Origin: Microbacterium sp. lyk4-40-TSB-66
GTDB taxonomy: Bacteria > Actinomycetota > Actinomycetes > Actinomycetales > Microbacteriaceae
NCBI RefSeq assembly: GCF_030209475.1
Contig: NZ_JARVRW010000002.1
Span: 62,001-126,000, forward strand
Length of the DNA stretch: 64,000 nt
Direction: 5' to 3'
The notes beneath the pieces are model-generated. The model saw only the letters and a program-made list of their open reading frames with translations, was not told the origin of the DNA and did no database searches. This document shows positions 28,292 through 37,874 of the stretch, piece by piece (position 1 is the first letter of the stretch; each line of letters starts with the position of its first letter). The translations under genes and the position numbers were made by a program.

Positions 28292-30310
28292 TCACGTCCG
28301 AGCTCGACCGAGAATCTTGCGGTAAGCGCTCAGGGTCTGCGCGGCGATGACGTCCCAATCCAGCGCGCGCAGATCCGCTCTCTCCGGCCTCCCCGACGTC
28401 GTGGACCACTCGAGTGCGCTCGCCAGGGCGGCGGGCGTCAGGTCGCCGTCGAACAGGCGCACCCAGTCGTCGCCGAGCTGCTGCTGGAGCTCCTGCATGG
28501 CCCCCAACTGCGGAACGAGCACCGGGCGGTCGGCCGAGACGGCCAGGATCGCCGAGCCCGAGTTCTGGATCCGCGAGTACGGAAGGATGACGAGGTCCGC
28601 CGCCGCCAGAGCCGCGGCGATGTCGTCATCGGGGAGGAACCGCGCGTCGATCACGATCCGGTCGTCTCCGCGTGCGGCCTCGCGGATCTCCGCCTCGAGT
28701 TCGGGCGGCGAGATCTTGCCGGCGATGAGCAGCGTGGCATCCACGTCGCTCTCGCGGAACACCCGGATCAGATGGGGGACGTTCTTGTAGCGGCGGATCT
28801 GCCCCACGCTGACGATCACCGGGCGACGGGGGTCGAGCCCCAGCCGCTCGCGGGCCGCGGTGCGGCCGATCCCGAAGTCGTAGGAGTCGCGGTAGTGGCC
28901 GTGCGGGATGACCTCCGCGGGAACGGCGGCGAGTTCGGGATAGGCCGTACGGGCGCCGACGACGCCCTGAGCCGTCAGCGAGATGATGCCGTCGACGTTC
29001 TTCAGCAGGAGCTTGTCGGCCAGTGCGCGCAGGCGGGCCGTCGATCGCTCCTCGTGCGCGGCGACGTTGTGCACCGTCCACACCAGAACGGTCCCCCGCC
29101 GCCGCGAGAGCGCGAGGCTGCCGTAGAACAGCGCGAGCCGGCAGACGTGCCGGTACAGCCGCGGCCCCGACAGGAACGACAGGTCCGGCCAGTGCAGATG
29201 GATGACGTCAGTGCGCTCGACGAGCAGGCGTCCGTAGTGCAGATCGCGCACGACGGCGCCTCGCCGCTGCAGGGCGCGGGCCAGGTCGGCGGTGTAGGGG
29301 TTCGCCTTCTCGGTGCGGAACGCCGGTTCGGCCTGGACGACCAATGGATGCCGCGCCGTCGTCGACGGCTCCCGACCGAAGAGGGTGCGCTCGGCGGCGG
29401 GGAATCCGCGACGCCAGGAACGGCGGTGGGCCCACGCCTGACGGTAGGCGTCGCGCGAGCTGCGGCGCACGGCTTCGAGGACCGCGCGCAGGGCCACACC
29501 CGCTTGGAGCAGCAGCACCGCGAGCAGCGCGACGGGGGCGGACCAGACCGTCGTGAAGTACGTGACCTTGCCGGCGAGGACCATCGCCAGCCGGCGACCG
29601 CTCGAACTGCTCGACCCGCCGACGTCGTGACGGATGACGGCCTCGGGCACGATGATCGGACGGAAACCGCGGCGCCATGCCCTCGTCGAGAACTCCGCGT
29701 CCTCGCCGTACAGGAAGAACCGCTCGTCCATACCGCCGATGCGGTGCCACACGTCACGGCGCGTGAGCAGGAGGCAGCCCGTGACGATGGGTACCTCGCG
29801 AACCGTGTCGCGCTTCCAGCGCCCCAGGGACTCCGGGTCGAACAGGGCGGACTTCTTCGCCACGGCCGACGCCCCCGTGGCGTAGCAGAGCAGTGACCAC
29901 AGGCTCGGCGCACCCCAGCACGAAGAGGGGTCGAGCGCGCCGGTCTCGTCGACCGTGCGGCCTCCGTAGATCCCGTGTTCGGGGTGGGCCTCGGCGAAGC
30001 CCACCAGGGCTTCCAGCGAACCCGGGAAGGCCGACGCGTCGGGGTTGAACAGCATGACGTAGTCGGCCGTCGACGCTTCCACGCCCCGATTGACCGCTCG
30101 CGCGAATCCGAGGTTCTCGCCCGCGTCGATCAGCGTCACGGTCGGGTGCGCGGCGCGGATCGCCTCGAGGGAACCGTCGGTGGATCCGTTGTCGATCAGG
30201 ACGATCCCGAGCCAGTCGAGATCGAGGTCGACCAGGGAGTCGATGGCCTCGAGGGTGCGATCGCGGGTGTTGTAGTTGACGATGATCGCGTCGACGGTGG
30301 GCGCGCTCAC
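28292..30310 (-). CDS. Two-domain glycosyltransferase (GT2 fused to GT4)
   Basis: 672 residues. Residues 1-230 are a GT2 transferase of rhamnosyltransferase type ([68 protein letters not shown]). A hydrophobic segment near 255-280 ([19 protein letters not shown]) may anchor it. Residues about 310-672 are a GT4/GT-B transferase ([39 protein letters not shown]). Such a protein could add two sugars in sequence. It overlaps the acetyltransferase gene by 4 bp (ATGA), within a tightly coupled four-gene run. Substrates are unknown. Confidence 0.87.
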   Translation of the reverse strand: MSAPTVDAIIVNYNTRDRTLEAIDSLVDLDLDWLGIVLIDNGSTDGSLEAIRAAHPTVTLIDAGENLGFARAVNRGVEASTADYVMLFNPDASAFPGSLEALVGFAEAHPEHGIYGGRTVDETGALDPSSCWGAPSLWSLLCYATGASAVAKKSALFDPESLGRWKRDTVREVPIVTGCLLLTRRDVWHRIGGMDERFFLYGEDAEFSTRAWRRGFRPIIVPEAVIRHDVGGSSSSSGRRLAMVLAGKVTYFTTVWSAPVALLAVLLLQAGVALRAVLEAVRRSSRDAYRQAWAHRRSWRRGFPAAERTLFGREPSTTARHPLVVQAEPAFRTEKANPYTADLARALQRRGAVVRDLHYGRLLVERTDVIHLHWPDLSFLSGPRLYRHVCRLALFYGSLALSRRRGTVLVWTVHNVAAHEERSTARLRALADKLLLKNVDGIISLTAQGVVGARTAYPELAAVPAEVIPHGHYRDSYDFGIGRTAARERLGLDPRRPVIVSVGQIRRYKNVPHLIRVFRESDVDATLLIAGKISPPELEAEIREAARGDDRIVIDARFLPDDDIAAALAAADLVILPYSRIQNSGSAILAVSADRPVLVPQLGAMQELQQQLGDDWVRLFDGDLTPAALASALEWSTTSGRPERADLRALDWDVIAAQTLSAYRKILGRART

Positions 30311-30873
30311 GCGGTGACCCGGCCGGGCGTCGACGCGGGTTCGTCGTCTCGCCGGTAGGCGATGACCTTGGCCGGCACGCCACCGGCGATCGCGTTCTCG
30401 GGGACGTCCTTCGTCACCACGGCGCCGGCGGCGATGATCGCGCCGTCCCCGATGGTGACGCCGGCGAGGACGACGACGTCGGCCCCGAGCCAGGTTCCGG
30501 CCCCGATGACGATGTCATCCTCCTGCTTGGGCTGATCCATGGGCGCGACGCCCTTCGCGATGCCGTAGTTCGATGCCGTGAGCGTCACGCGGGGGGCGAG
30601 CAGGGCCTTCTCCCCGAACGTGATGCGACCCGTCGAGTTGCCCGCCCAGATCGTGGAGTACTCCCCGATCCGGGTGCCGGAGCCGATGGTGATGCGCTCG
30701 GCATTCCGGAAGGAGACGTTGGGTGCGAAGCTCACGTCGGTCCCGCGCGTCAGCTTCCGCACCTGCGAGACGTGGGAGTACCCGTAGAAGTGCAGCACGC
30801 GCAGTCCGTGCAGGTACACCCGCGGGTCGAGCAGCGAGGCGACGGCCACGAGCGTCTTGCGGATCCGGTTCAT
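30307..30873 (-). CDS. Hexapeptide-repeat (LbH) acyltransferase
   Basis: 188 residues from the ATG at 30873, which overlaps the upstream gene's stop by 4 bp. After about 45 residues of lead-in, hexapeptide repeats form a left-handed beta-helix ([53 protein letters not shown]), ending [15 protein letters not shown]. It is in the WcaF/maltose-acetyltransferase group, which O-acetylates sugars using acetyl-CoA, in the cytoplasm. The position inside the glycosyltransferase run says it decorates the repeat unit before export. Confidence 0.88.
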   Translation of the reverse strand: MNRIRKTLVAVASLLDPRVYLHGLRVLHFYGYSHVSQVRKLTRGTDVSFAPNVSFRNAERITIGSGTRIGEYSTIWAGNSTGRITFGEKALLAPRVTLTASNYGIAKGVAPMDQPKQEDDIVIGAGTWLGADVVVLAGVTIGDGAIIAAGAVVTKDVPENAIAGGVPAKVIAYRRDDEPASTPGRVTA

Positions 30874-33068
30874 TCGTCCACCCCTTCGAGCATCGAGCGG
30901 AGCCGTCCGGCGATGCCGTCGGTGTCCAGCTCCGCACGTGTCGTCACCGTCAAGGTGATCTTCTCGCCGTAGACGGCGGCGAACACCGCGAGCTCGTCCC
31001 GGCGATCCGAGGCCGGCAGCACGATGAACCGCTCCACCACATCTCCGGAGAAGAACCGCGGCTCGCGCGACCACGGCACCAGCGTCACGTATCCGATGGA
31101 GCGACCGCGCGGCTGCTCTTCGACGGCGACGCCGCGTGCGAATGCCGCGACCTGGGAGCGCACCGACGCGATGACCTCGGGCAGGCCCGACGACGGCGTC
31201 CCGTGCGCGCGGAGCATCTCCACGTGGTTGCGGATGGCGCGCTCGCCCTTCTTGCGCCGCGACACCGGGACCATCACGTCGATGCCGTCACGGTCGTCGT
31301 CGACCGCGCACATGGCGGCCGCGACGATCAGGTCGTTCAGCGAGCCGCGCAGCTTCGCCGCCCGGCGAGTGGTGGCCGAGGCGTCGACCTCGAAGTACGT
31401 GTCGGTGAAGGGCGGGATGAAGCTCGCGCGGAGGTTCCGGCGGGTCGCGTAGACCTCCTTGATGGGGCGGATATTGCGCCCGACCAGGCGTTTCGCCCTC
31501 TTCGCGACCGGCTTGCGCCAATACTCGCGCCACGCGGCCGAGGCGTTCGGCTGCAACCGCCACCAATTGCGGGCGGCGTACAGCGGCACGAGCGCGCGCG
31601 ACGCGGGCGGTCGCGCCATGCTCGGCAACGGCGTCTCCTCGGAGACCTCGGATGCCTCGGTGAGCTCGGTGAGGCGTTCCATCGCCCACTTGGCATCCCC
31701 GTTGGCGTGGTGCATGCGGGCCCCGAAGGCGACCTGACCAGTCGTCAGGAGCGTGAACGTGAAGTCCCAGAGCGGACGGTCGCGCGGGAGGAGGCCGCGG
31801 TCACCGTCGATGAACCACCGCAGGCGGTCCGTCGCGAGGTCGTGCGTCCCCTCGGGGAAGTGCACGTGGTTGCGCAGGTCGAAGCCCTCAGCCGGAACCC
31901 ACGCCGGCGCCGTGATCCCGAGCGGGGAGTCGATGACGCGCAGGCGGAACTCCGGAACCCGTCGCACGAGCCGGTCGACTCCCGCCAGGATCTTCTCCTG
32001 GTCCAGCGAGCCGTCGGCGAGGCGCAGGTTGCGACCGCTCAGGACGAGGATGCACCCGGTGTGCATGGTCTCGTACTGGATGTTCGTGGCGAGGTGCGTC
32101 TCATCGAGGATGCGGAGCAGCTCGACCGACACCCCGGGGGCGGCCGAGGTCTCTCCAGCACGCGCCGTCGGCCGCGAGACACCCGCCGAAGACGGGACGG
32201 ACGCGAACCGCTCACCGATCACCGGCGACCTCCAGGCCTGTCGCGCTCCGGTGACGATGCCGTCGAACATGGCGTGTTCATGGGCCGCGGGTTTCTTCCG
32301 GGCGAAGGCGCGCACGATACGCACCACCGAACGCCCCACCAGACGCCACGCGAGCCGGGTGCCGAGCACCGGATCGATGTGGATCCACTTCGCGATCATC
32401 GCGCCCAGTCCGAGGCCGTAGCCGCGGTGCAGATTGACGTAGTCCTGGCCCTCACGGGTGTTGTTGTGCCACACGATGCAGGTGGCGTCGTGCACGATGG
32501 TCGATCCGGCGCGGACGATGCGGACGAAGATGTCGAGGTCCTCGGCACCGGCCCAGGGCTTCCCCGCACCGAGCGCGTCGTCGAAGCCGCCCATGCGCAG
32601 GAGCATCTCGCGTCGGAACGCCATGACGGCGCCGTGGCCGGCATCCAGTCCCTGGACGGGGGTGCGGTACAGGCGCTGCCTGCGGTACGGAGCCTTGGCG
32701 GCGGACTCGGAGCGGTGCAGCATGCGGCCCGTCACCGCCCCCACCGTGGGGTCCTCGAAGTGCGGGAGGACGACGTCGATCCACCCCTCCTCGGGAAGGC
32801 AGTCGTCGTCGGTGAAGATCACGAACGGGCGCGCGGAGGCATGGATCCCGGCGTTCCGCGCCACCGACAGTCCGGCGCCCGCGAGCACGTAGACGACGCC
32901 GGCCTCCTCCGCGATCCGCCGCGTCTCGTCCGTGTCGGAGGCGCTGTCGACGACGACGACCTCGGTCTCGGCAGGAGTGTTCTTGCGGATCGCCGCCAGA
33001 GCCTCGCGGAGGTACCCGGGGCGGTTGCGGGTGCAGACGATGATCGAGATGTCAGACGGCGTGAGCAT
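30870..33068 (-). CDS. GT2 glycosyltransferase fused to WS/DGAT-like acyltransferase
   Basis: 732 residues from the ATG at 33068 (GGGAGG five bases upstream); an ATG at 33089 is less well placed. Residues about 5-235 are a GT2 domain ([46 protein letters not shown] with its DxD). Residues about 325-715 follow the wax ester synthase/diacylglycerol acyltransferase pattern: a [15 protein letters not shown] lead, a [11 protein letters not shown] segment, the active-site-like HHANGDA near 452 (consensus HHxxxDG, with Ala for Gly), [16 protein letters not shown] and [15 protein letters not shown]. Inferred role: glycosylation plus acylation in one pathway step. The fusion is new to me; see findings. 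Confidence 0.8.
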   Translation of the reverse strand: MLTPSDISIIVCTRNRPGYLREALAAIRKNTPAETEVVVVDSASDTDETRRIAEEAGVVYVLAGAGLSVARNAGIHASARPFVIFTDDDCLPEEGWIDVVLPHFEDPTVGAVTGRMLHRSESAAKAPYRRQRLYRTPVQGLDAGHGAVMAFRREMLLRMGGFDDALGAGKPWAGAEDLDIFVRIVRAGSTIVHDATCIVWHNNTREGQDYVNLHRGYGLGLGAMIAKWIHIDPVLGTRLAWRLVGRSVVRIVRAFARKKPAAHEHAMFDGIVTGARQAWRSPVIGERFASVPSSAGVSRPTARAGETSAAPGVSVELLRILDETHLATNIQYETMHTGCILVLSGRNLRLADGSLDQEKILAGVDRLVRRVPEFRLRVIDSPLGITAPAWVPAEGFDLRNHVHFPEGTHDLATDRLRWFIDGDRGLLPRDRPLWDFTFTLLTTGQVAFGARMHHANGDAKWAMERLTELTEASEVSEETPLPSMARPPASRALVPLYAARNWWRLQPNASAAWREYWRKPVAKRAKRLVGRNIRPIKEVYATRRNLRASFIPPFTDTYFEVDASATTRRAAKLRGSLNDLIVAAAMCAVDDDRDGIDVMVPVSRRKKGERAIRNHVEMLRAHGTPSSGLPEVIASVRSQVAAFARGVAVEEQPRGRSIGYVTLVPWSREPRFFSGDVVERFIVLPASDRRDELAVFAAVYGEKITLTVTTRAELDTDGIAGRLRSMLEGVDE

Positions 33069-34233
33069 GCGCACCTCCCGCCGCGGCACGGTCGCGCGCG
33101 GCGTCGTAGCAGCGGACGAGGGTGTGGGCGGCGGCGTCCCAGGTCAGCTCCGGGCCGTGCGCGATCGCGGCGGCGCTCATCCGCGCCAGCTCCGCACGGT
33201 CGCTCGAGAGCAGGTCGAGGTGCGAGACGAGGGCGTCGACGTCGCGGGGCTCGTGGAAGAGTCCCTGCACGCCGTCCTCCATGAGGGCTCCGGACGCGGT
33301 CGAGACGAGGGGCACGCAGCCCATCGCCTGCGCCTCGTACGTCACCAGCGCCGACCCCTCCTCGATGGTGGGCAGGAGCAGGACATCGGATGCCGCCAGT
33401 GCCGCCTCCACCTGATGGGTGAAGCCGACGACCCGCACGCTCGGGTGGGCCAGGCGGTCCGCGAGGAGGGCCTCGTACGCGGGGAGCATGCGCCCGACGA
33501 CCGTGAGGGTCCCCTCCGCGCTCGCGCTCGATCGAAGCCACGCGTCGAGGGCGTAGTGCAGTCCCTTGCGGGGCTCGCCGAGTCCGACGTAGACGGCGCG
33601 CAGAGGCGCCGGGGCCGCCGTGCGGGCGCGGGCGACCCGCGTCCCGGGGCGGAAGCCGTACTGATGACGAAGGATGCGGTCGTCGGCGAAACCGGCGTCA
33701 CGGAAGGTCTGCGCCACGAACTCCGACGGAGCGAGGACGGCCGTGGCGTGCGTCCAGTCAGCGCGTTCCATGTTCAGACGGCGGTCGTTCGCGGTGTGCG
33801 CGGTGTCGACTTCGCCCTGCAGGCCCAGTCTCGCGACCTCCTCGGAGACCACCCGCCACGCGAACTCCGTGTGGGTGTTCGGCGCCTCGCGCACGACCGC
33901 GGTCCCGCGCTCGCGCGCCGTCGCCGCTGTGCGACCGGGGCCCGTGGGCCACAGGTGCACGACGTCGTATCCGCCGCGCGCGGCGAATCGCGCCGCTTGG
34001 GCGTCGTGCCACGCGAAGGCACGGTCGCGCCCGATCGCGCGGTGCGGAACCCTCTTGCCCCGCACGGCGAGGGTCTGCGTCACCCGCACGTTCGACGGCA
34101 CGGGCCGCGCGATGCTGGCCGCCACGACGTGGACGTCGTGACCGAGCCGGGCGAGTCCGTCGACCTGGTTCCATGCCGTCCAGCCGATGCCTGGCGCCCC
34201 GAGTGCATGAGGAAACGAAAAAAGCACCCGCAT
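33052..34233 (-). CDS. GT4-family glycosyltransferase
   Basis: 393 residues from the ATG at 34233 (GGGGG eight bases upstream); a second ATG sits at 34239. GT-B fold: the N-terminal half has MRVLFSFPHALGAPGIGW and GYDVVHLWPTGP; the C-terminal donor-binding half has APLRAVYVGLGEPRKGLHYA and PTIEEGSALVTYEAQAMGCV, the E-x7-E motif of GT4 enzymes. First gene of a four-gene coupled run, overlapping the next by 17 bp. Predicted to add a sugar to the growing lipid-linked repeat unit; donor and acceptor unknown. Confidence 0.88.
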   Translation of the reverse strand: MRVLFSFPHALGAPGIGWTAWNQVDGLARLGHDVHVVAASIARPVPSNVRVTQTLAVRGKRVPHRAIGRDRAFAWHDAQAARFAARGGYDVVHLWPTGPGRTAATARERGTAVVREAPNTHTEFAWRVVSEEVARLGLQGEVDTAHTANDRRLNMERADWTHATAVLAPSEFVAQTFRDAGFADDRILRHQYGFRPGTRVARARTAAPAPLRAVYVGLGEPRKGLHYALDAWLRSSASAEGTLTVVGRMLPAYEALLADRLAHPSVRVVGFTHQVEAALAASDVLLLPTIEEGSALVTYEAQAMGCVPLVSTASGALMEDGVQGLFHEPRDVDALVSHLDLLSSDRAELARMSAAAIAHGPELTWDAAAHTLVRCYDAARDRAAAGGAHAHAV

Positions 34234-34516
34234 GTACATTGCCCCCGTTTCGAGCAGACATCGAATGCAGCCATCGATACCCGCCGGTCTCCTACTGTGG
34301 ACACGGGGCGGCGGCATTGCAAGTTGAGCACTTGATGTACACCCGACCGACGCGACCTTGTAACACGTTCGAATCGCTAATACCAGAGGTTGCCCGCATA
34401 CTGTCAAGGTGAGGTCGATCGGTTCGCCGATTACGGGGTGTCTCCGGAGATCCTCTCAATCGCCATAGGTGGCTCAAGTTACATCGTCGCCCGGGGGGGC
34501 GACTGGAGGGGAAACA
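34234..34516. other. 283-bp divergent promoter region of the polysaccharide operons
   Basis: Separates the minus-strand GT run from the plus-strand Wzz-Wzy-Wzx run, so promoters for both must be here. It is AT-richer than its surroundings (TTGTAACACGTT and CTAATACC around 34350-34385). A -10-like TAATAC at about 34377 faces the plus strand, but no well-spaced -35 was found. No operator palindrome recognised. Confidence 0.5.
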
Positions 34517-35407
34517 ATGGAAATTCCGACGTATTTGCGCGTCCTCTGGAGGAGCAAGTGGCTGCTCGTGGTGGGCGCCCTCGTCGCGGCCGTCGCCGCA
34601 TTCTTCGCCGGCTTCACGATCACCAACGGTCAGGTGGAGCCGCGCGCTGAGCAGACGTACCGCGCGGGCACGACCCTGCTGCTGAACGGTCCCGACCAGC
34701 CGCTCTATCAGGCCGTCATCCCCGGCCAGGAGCTGCAGGAGGGTCAGACCCAGCCGCAGACGGTCGACCTGACCTCCCGCGCCATCCTGTACGCGTACCT
34801 GATCAGCGGCCAGGACATGCGCGCGACGGTCGAGTCGCAGATCGGCACCTTCGCCGAGGAGGAGACGCTCACCGCTCTCCGCCGCACCACGCAGCCCGCC
34901 GGTGACGAGTCGTTCGCCGGCCGGTACGTGCTGCCGATCCTCGAGGTCGTCGGTACGGCCTCGACGCCCGAGCGGGCCGAGCAGATCTCCCGCACGGCCG
35001 CCCAGACCTTCGAGGCGCAGGTCGTGACCGACCAGAACGCCGCGGAGATCCCCGAGGGCAACCGCGTGCTGATCACCACCATCGACCAGAAGCCCGGCAC
35101 GGCGCTCGAGGGCTCCAACCCGGCCATCCCGGTCGTGGTCACCTTCCTCGGTGTCTTCCTGCTCTTCGTGGCGGCGGCCTACATCATCGCCGGATCCAAG
35201 GCCTCCCGTGAGCGCAAGCGCGCCGCGAAGGCCGCTCGCGAGAACGACGGCCCCACCTCGGCGAAGATCGACGGCGACGCCTCCGACTTCTCCATCGATG
35301 ACCTCCTGCCGGGCCAGCGCTCGGATTCCGAGGCGGAGACCGTCCCCTCGCGAGCGCGCGCCCGGTCCTCCCGCGTGGAGTCGACGACTCTTCGCAGCGA
35401 CGTCTGA
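34517..35407 (+). CDS. Wzz/chain-length-determinant-like membrane protein, no kinase domain
   Basis: 296 residues from the ATG at 34517 with GGAGGGGAA upstream. Two transmembrane helices (about 15-37, WLLVVGALVAAVAAFFAGFT; about 205-228, AIPVVVTFLGVFLLFVAAAY) flank an extracytoplasmic domain of about 165 residues, the Wzz/Wzc polysaccharide co-polymerase topology. The cytoplasmic tail (about 65 residues, KASRERKRAAKAA then Asp/Ser-rich) has no Walker A motif and no tyrosine cluster, so no BY-kinase. Expected to control polymer length with the Wzy-like protein encoded 17 bp downstream. First gene of the plus-strand block. Confidence 0.82.
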   Translation: MEIPTYLRVLWRSKWLLVVGALVAAVAAFFAGFTITNGQVEPRAEQTYRAGTTLLLNGPDQPLYQAVIPGQELQEGQTQPQTVDLTSRAILYAYLISGQDMRATVESQIGTFAEEETLTALRRTTQPAGDESFAGRYVLPILEVVGTASTPERAEQISRTAAQTFEAQVVTDQNAAEIPEGNRVLITTIDQKPGTALEGSNPAIPVVVTFLGVFLLFVAAAYIIAGSKASRERKRAAKAARENDGPTSAKIDGDASDFSIDDLLPGQRSDSEAETVPSRARARSSRVESTTLRSDV

Positions 35408-35424
35408 ACCCCGAGGCCCCTCCC

Positions 35425-37041
35425 GTGTCACTGCACACATCGCAGACGCGGGGGCCGCACGATGCTGCCCCCGCGTCGCCTCCTCCTTCACCGGCCCCGG
35501 TGACGGAGGACGAGGTGACCCTGCCCGTGGGCAGGGCGATCCTGGCCGTGGTCATCTTGATCGCCGTGGCCGCCGTGTCCGTCATCTTCCTGCCCCCGGT
35601 CGCGGCCGGCGGAGCGATGATCGTCGTCGCCCTGGCGGTCCTGGCACGGAGGATCCTCACCTCGTGGGTCGGCTGGCTCGGCATCCTCGTCGCCGTGGTG
35701 ATGTTCATCCCCATCCGGCGCTACGCGTTGCCCATCCCGCTGCCCTTCCAGCTCGAGGCCTACCGCCTCGTCCTGTTCGTGATGTTCGCGGGCATGGTCG
35801 CGGCGCTCCTGCTCGACCGCAACCGCAGGTGGAAGCCGGTCGGCTTCGGCTGGCCGATCGGGATCTTCTTCATCTCGTTGTTCGTCTCGATCCCGATGAA
35901 CGGCACCCAGCTCGTCCAGGAGGGTCTCGGCACGAGCGCCATCGGTACGCTCGTCAACTGGGTCGTCCTGCTGTCGGTGTTCTTCATCGTGCGGCAGATC
36001 ATCGACACCGAGACGATCGCGATGGGTCTCATGACCGCACTCGTGTGGTGCGGGACGGTCGTGTCGGTGTTCGCCGTCTTCGAGCGCGTGACGCGCATCA
36101 ACGTGTTCCACCGCCTTGAGACCTTCCTGCCGCTGAACCTCATCGCCGCCGACGGCGAGTCGTTCCGCGCCGGTGGATACCGCTCGTTCGGGTCGTCGCA
36201 GCACCCCATCGCCCTGTCGGTGATGTTCTGCATCCTCATCCCCCTGGCGATCTACCTCGCGCGCTACGGCCGGTGGCCCAAGAACGAGTGGACGCGTCGC
36301 CTCGTCTACTCGATCGTCACCCTCATCCTGCTCATGGGCGTGCTGGTCGCGGTCTCGCGCACCGCGGTCATCGTCCTGGGCATCATGTTCCTTCTCACGC
36401 TCCTTCTGCGGCCGTGGTTGGGCATCACCCTGATGGCGCTGGGGATCCCCATGCTGGCGATCGGCATGGCGGCCCTCCCCAAGGTCTTCGGCACGCTGGT
36501 GCTGTCGTTCCTCGACATCGACGGACTGATCGCCTCGCAACAGACGTCGCCGGGGTTCCGCGGCGCCGGGAGGTTGGCGGATCTCGGTCCCTCCCTGATC
36601 CAGGCATCGCAGTATCCGTTCTTCGGAACGGGTCTGGGCAGCCGCATCGTGGTCGGCGACGAGCAGAACGCCTACATCCTCGACAACCAGGTGCTCGGTT
36701 CGCTGCTCGAAGTGGGCGCCGTGGGTGTCCTCGGTCTCGCGGTGTTCATCCTCGTCCCCATCCTGATGATGGGCGCGTGGGCGTTCACCACCGCCCGCGA
36801 CGAACCCCGCTACGCGATGCTGGCATTCGCCCTGTTCCTCAGCGGCGCCGGCTACACCACCGCACTGTTCTTCTACGACGCATTCGGGTTCATGCAGACC
36901 TTCTTCGTCTATTCGATGCTGCTCGCGGTCGGCGCGTGGCTGATCACATCCAGCCCGCCCGCCCTGAGGGCGCGCGCGGCCGGCGAGGGGCTGTTCGTCC
37001 GGTGGCCCCGTGCGACGGTGTCATCCGGGGTCGCCGCATGA
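35425..37041 (+). CDS. O-antigen ligase/polymerase-like (Wzy) membrane protein
   Basis: 538 residues from a GTG at 35425. After a polar 35-residue head come about 11-12 transmembrane helices with a large central loop of Wzy_C/O-antigen-ligase type (GGYRSFGSSQHPIALSVMFC and the following loop ending RLADLGPSLIQASQYPFFGT, LGSRIVVGDEQNAYILDNQ). This pattern marks Wzy polymerases and WaaL ligases, which join lipid-linked oligosaccharides outside the membrane. Placement between Wzz-like and Wzx-like genes argues for the polymerase. The stop overlaps the next start by 4 bp. Confidence 0.85.
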   Translation: MSLHTSQTRGPHDAAPASPPPSPAPVTEDEVTLPVGRAILAVVILIAVAAVSVIFLPPVAAGGAMIVVALAVLARRILTSWVGWLGILVAVVMFIPIRRYALPIPLPFQLEAYRLVLFVMFAGMVAALLLDRNRRWKPVGFGWPIGIFFISLFVSIPMNGTQLVQEGLGTSAIGTLVNWVVLLSVFFIVRQIIDTETIAMGLMTALVWCGTVVSVFAVFERVTRINVFHRLETFLPLNLIAADGESFRAGGYRSFGSSQHPIALSVMFCILIPLAIYLARYGRWPKNEWTRRLVYSIVTLILLMGVLVAVSRTAVIVLGIMFLLTLLLRPWLGITLMALGIPMLAIGMAALPKVFGTLVLSFLDIDGLIASQQTSPGFRGAGRLADLGPSLIQASQYPFFGTGLGSRIVVGDEQNAYILDNQVLGSLLEVGAVGVLGLAVFILVPILMMGAWAFTTARDEPRYAMLAFALFLSGAGYTTALFFYDAFGFMQTFFVYSMLLAVGAWLITSSPPALRARAAGEGLFVRWPRATVSSGVAA

Positions 37042-37874
37042 CGCCGCGGATGTCGATCGTCATCCCGGCCCACGACGAGGGCCCCCTGGTGCGCCGCACC
37101 CTGGAGCAGATGCTCCGGGGTGCGGCGCCCGGTGAGTTCGACGTCGTCGTGGTGGCCAACGGCTGCTCGGACGACACCGCGGAACAGGCGCGCGCCGTAC
37201 CGGGCGTGACCGTCCTCGAGATCGCCGAGGGCTCCAAGATCGCGGCGTTGAACGCGGGCGACGCGCACGCCGGGGTGCTCCCCCGCGCCTACATCGATGC
37301 CGACGTCGCACTGTCGGTGACGGCTCTGCGCGCAATGGCCGACGAGCTCACCGGCACATCGGCTCCGCTCGCCGTCGCCCCGCGCCTCGTCGTCGACACG
37401 TCCCGGTCGAGCCTGCCCGTGCGGTGCCACTCGCGCGTCTGGGCTGCGTCGGCCTACCGATCCCGCGGTCACGTCGGCTCCGGGGTCTACGCGGTCAACG
37501 CCGCGGGCCGCGGACGCTGGGAGACGTTCCCCGACGTCATCGCCGACGACCGGTTCGTGCAGCTGCGCTTCGCGCCCGACGAGCGCACGACCCTCGCCGA
37601 CGAGACCTTCACGGTCCATGCTCCCCGGAACATGCGCGCCCTCGTGCGCCGCGGGGTCCGCATCGAACTCGGCAACAAGCAGCTTCCGAACGGCGCCGCC
37701 GAGCGCGACCGCGGCGGGCTCCTCGGACGCGTCGCGCGCTCCCCCCGCCTCTGGCTCTCCTTCCCCTTCTACGCGTGGGGATACGCGATGCCCAAGCTCA
37801 TCGCCCGTCGCCGATCGGCAGGTCCCATCGCCTGGGACCGCGACTCATCCCTCAGAGAGGCATCACGCCGATGA
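37038..37874 (+). CDS. GT2-family glycosyltransferase
   Basis: 278 residues from the ATG at 37038, overlapping the Wzy-like gene by 4 bp. GT-A fold: MSIVIPAHDEGPLVRRTLEQ, VVVANGCSDDTAEQA, then the DxD-type AYIDADVALS and DDRFVQLRF, which supplies the base. A short amphipathic or hydrophobic tail (WLSFPFYAWGYAMPKLIA) may associate with the membrane. Predicted to use a nucleotide-sugar on the cytoplasmic side. It overlaps the flippase start by 4 bp as well, so the operon is fully coupled here. Confidence 0.88.
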   Translation: MTPRMSIVIPAHDEGPLVRRTLEQMLRGAAPGEFDVVVVANGCSDDTAEQARAVPGVTVLEIAEGSKIAALNAGDAHAGVLPRAYIDADVALSVTALRAMADELTGTSAPLAVAPRLVVDTSRSSLPVRCHSRVWAASAYRSRGHVGSGVYAVNAAGRGRWETFPDVIADDRFVQLRFAPDERTTLADETFTVHAPRNMRALVRRGVRIELGNKQLPNGAAERDRGGLLGRVARSPRLWLSFPFYAWGYAMPKLIARRRSAGPIAWDRDSSLREASRR

